The translations under genes and the position numbers were made by a program. Positions 12,997 to 13,012 of a stretch of 13,012 nt of DNA are shown here, in pieces (within the stretch, counting starts at the first letter, position 1; every line of letters begins with the position of its first letter). The stretch is from Deltaproteobacteria bacterium (lineage in GTDB: Bacteria > Desulfobacterota > Syntrophobacteria > BM002): positions 1-13,012 of the forward strand of contig JAGFXI010000025.1 of the NCBI GenBank assembly GCA_017861095.1, written 5' to 3'. Below the pieces are notes generated by a model. The model was not told the DNA's origin. It searched no databases and saw nothing but the letters and a program-made list of their open reading frames with translations.

Positions 12997-13012
12997 CGCA
13001 GATCTCTCTGCC

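Noticed and set aside
1..13012. CRISPR array, rRNA or tRNA genes, phage genes, transposases
   Set aside because: No regularly spaced short repeats, no RNA-gene signatures and no integrase or transposase motifs were seen.

Overview
The window is a GC-rich, tightly packed chromosomal segment from a diderm (Gram-negative) bacterium. The outer-membrane-linked Tol-Pal system shows the diderm envelope. A QmoC-type membrane subunit at the right edge points to a lineage with dissimilatory sulfur metabolism, such as a sulfate/sulfite reducer or sulfur oxidiser of the Desulfobacterota, Nitrospirota, Methylomirabilota/Rokubacteria or Acidobacteriota type. The sequence alone does not let me choose among these.

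Left part (1-5056, minus strand): a complete tolQ-tolR-tolA-tolB-pal operon followed by the start of cpoB (ybgF), which runs off the left edge. Its likely promoter (TTGACA, 17 bp, extended -10) lies at 4988-5016, and the leader carries two strong stem-loops. TolQ, TolR and TolA form the proton-motive-force-driven inner-membrane motor. TolB is the periplasmic propeller, Pal is the peptidoglycan-binding lipoprotein and CpoB is the coiled-coil periplasmic partner. The pal-cpoB gap is almost entirely structured DNA: a terminator-like hairpin next to a 180-bp palindromic repeat.

Middle (5057-7120): a DjlA-like TerB/J-domain membrane protein is divergent from tolQ. A convergent, lower-GC nucleoside-diphosphate-kinase-like gene appears broken by a one-base frameshift. 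A largely gene-free stretch follows, ending in a second copy of the 180-bp repeat.

Right part (7121-12996): a run of small cysteine-rich proteins. These are an unknown CxC/CxxC protein and two tandem paralogous YkgJ-type cysteine-cluster proteins (plus strand), a zinc-ribbon protein and an all-helical small protein (minus strand), a SEC-C/TPR/HEAT-like protein (plus), a CxxC coiled-coil protein (minus), then qmoC (minus) with a textbook terminator. Six of the eight genes here carry Cys motifs suited to metal or Fe-S binding.

The most notable feature is the 180-bp repeat (381-560 and 6827-7006). Both copies have the same length, about 91 % identity without gaps, TA at both ends, and near-full-length self-complementarity. 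Most differences between the copies keep or improve base pairing. This suggests a mobile palindromic (MITE-like) element or a folded nucleic acid under structural selection.
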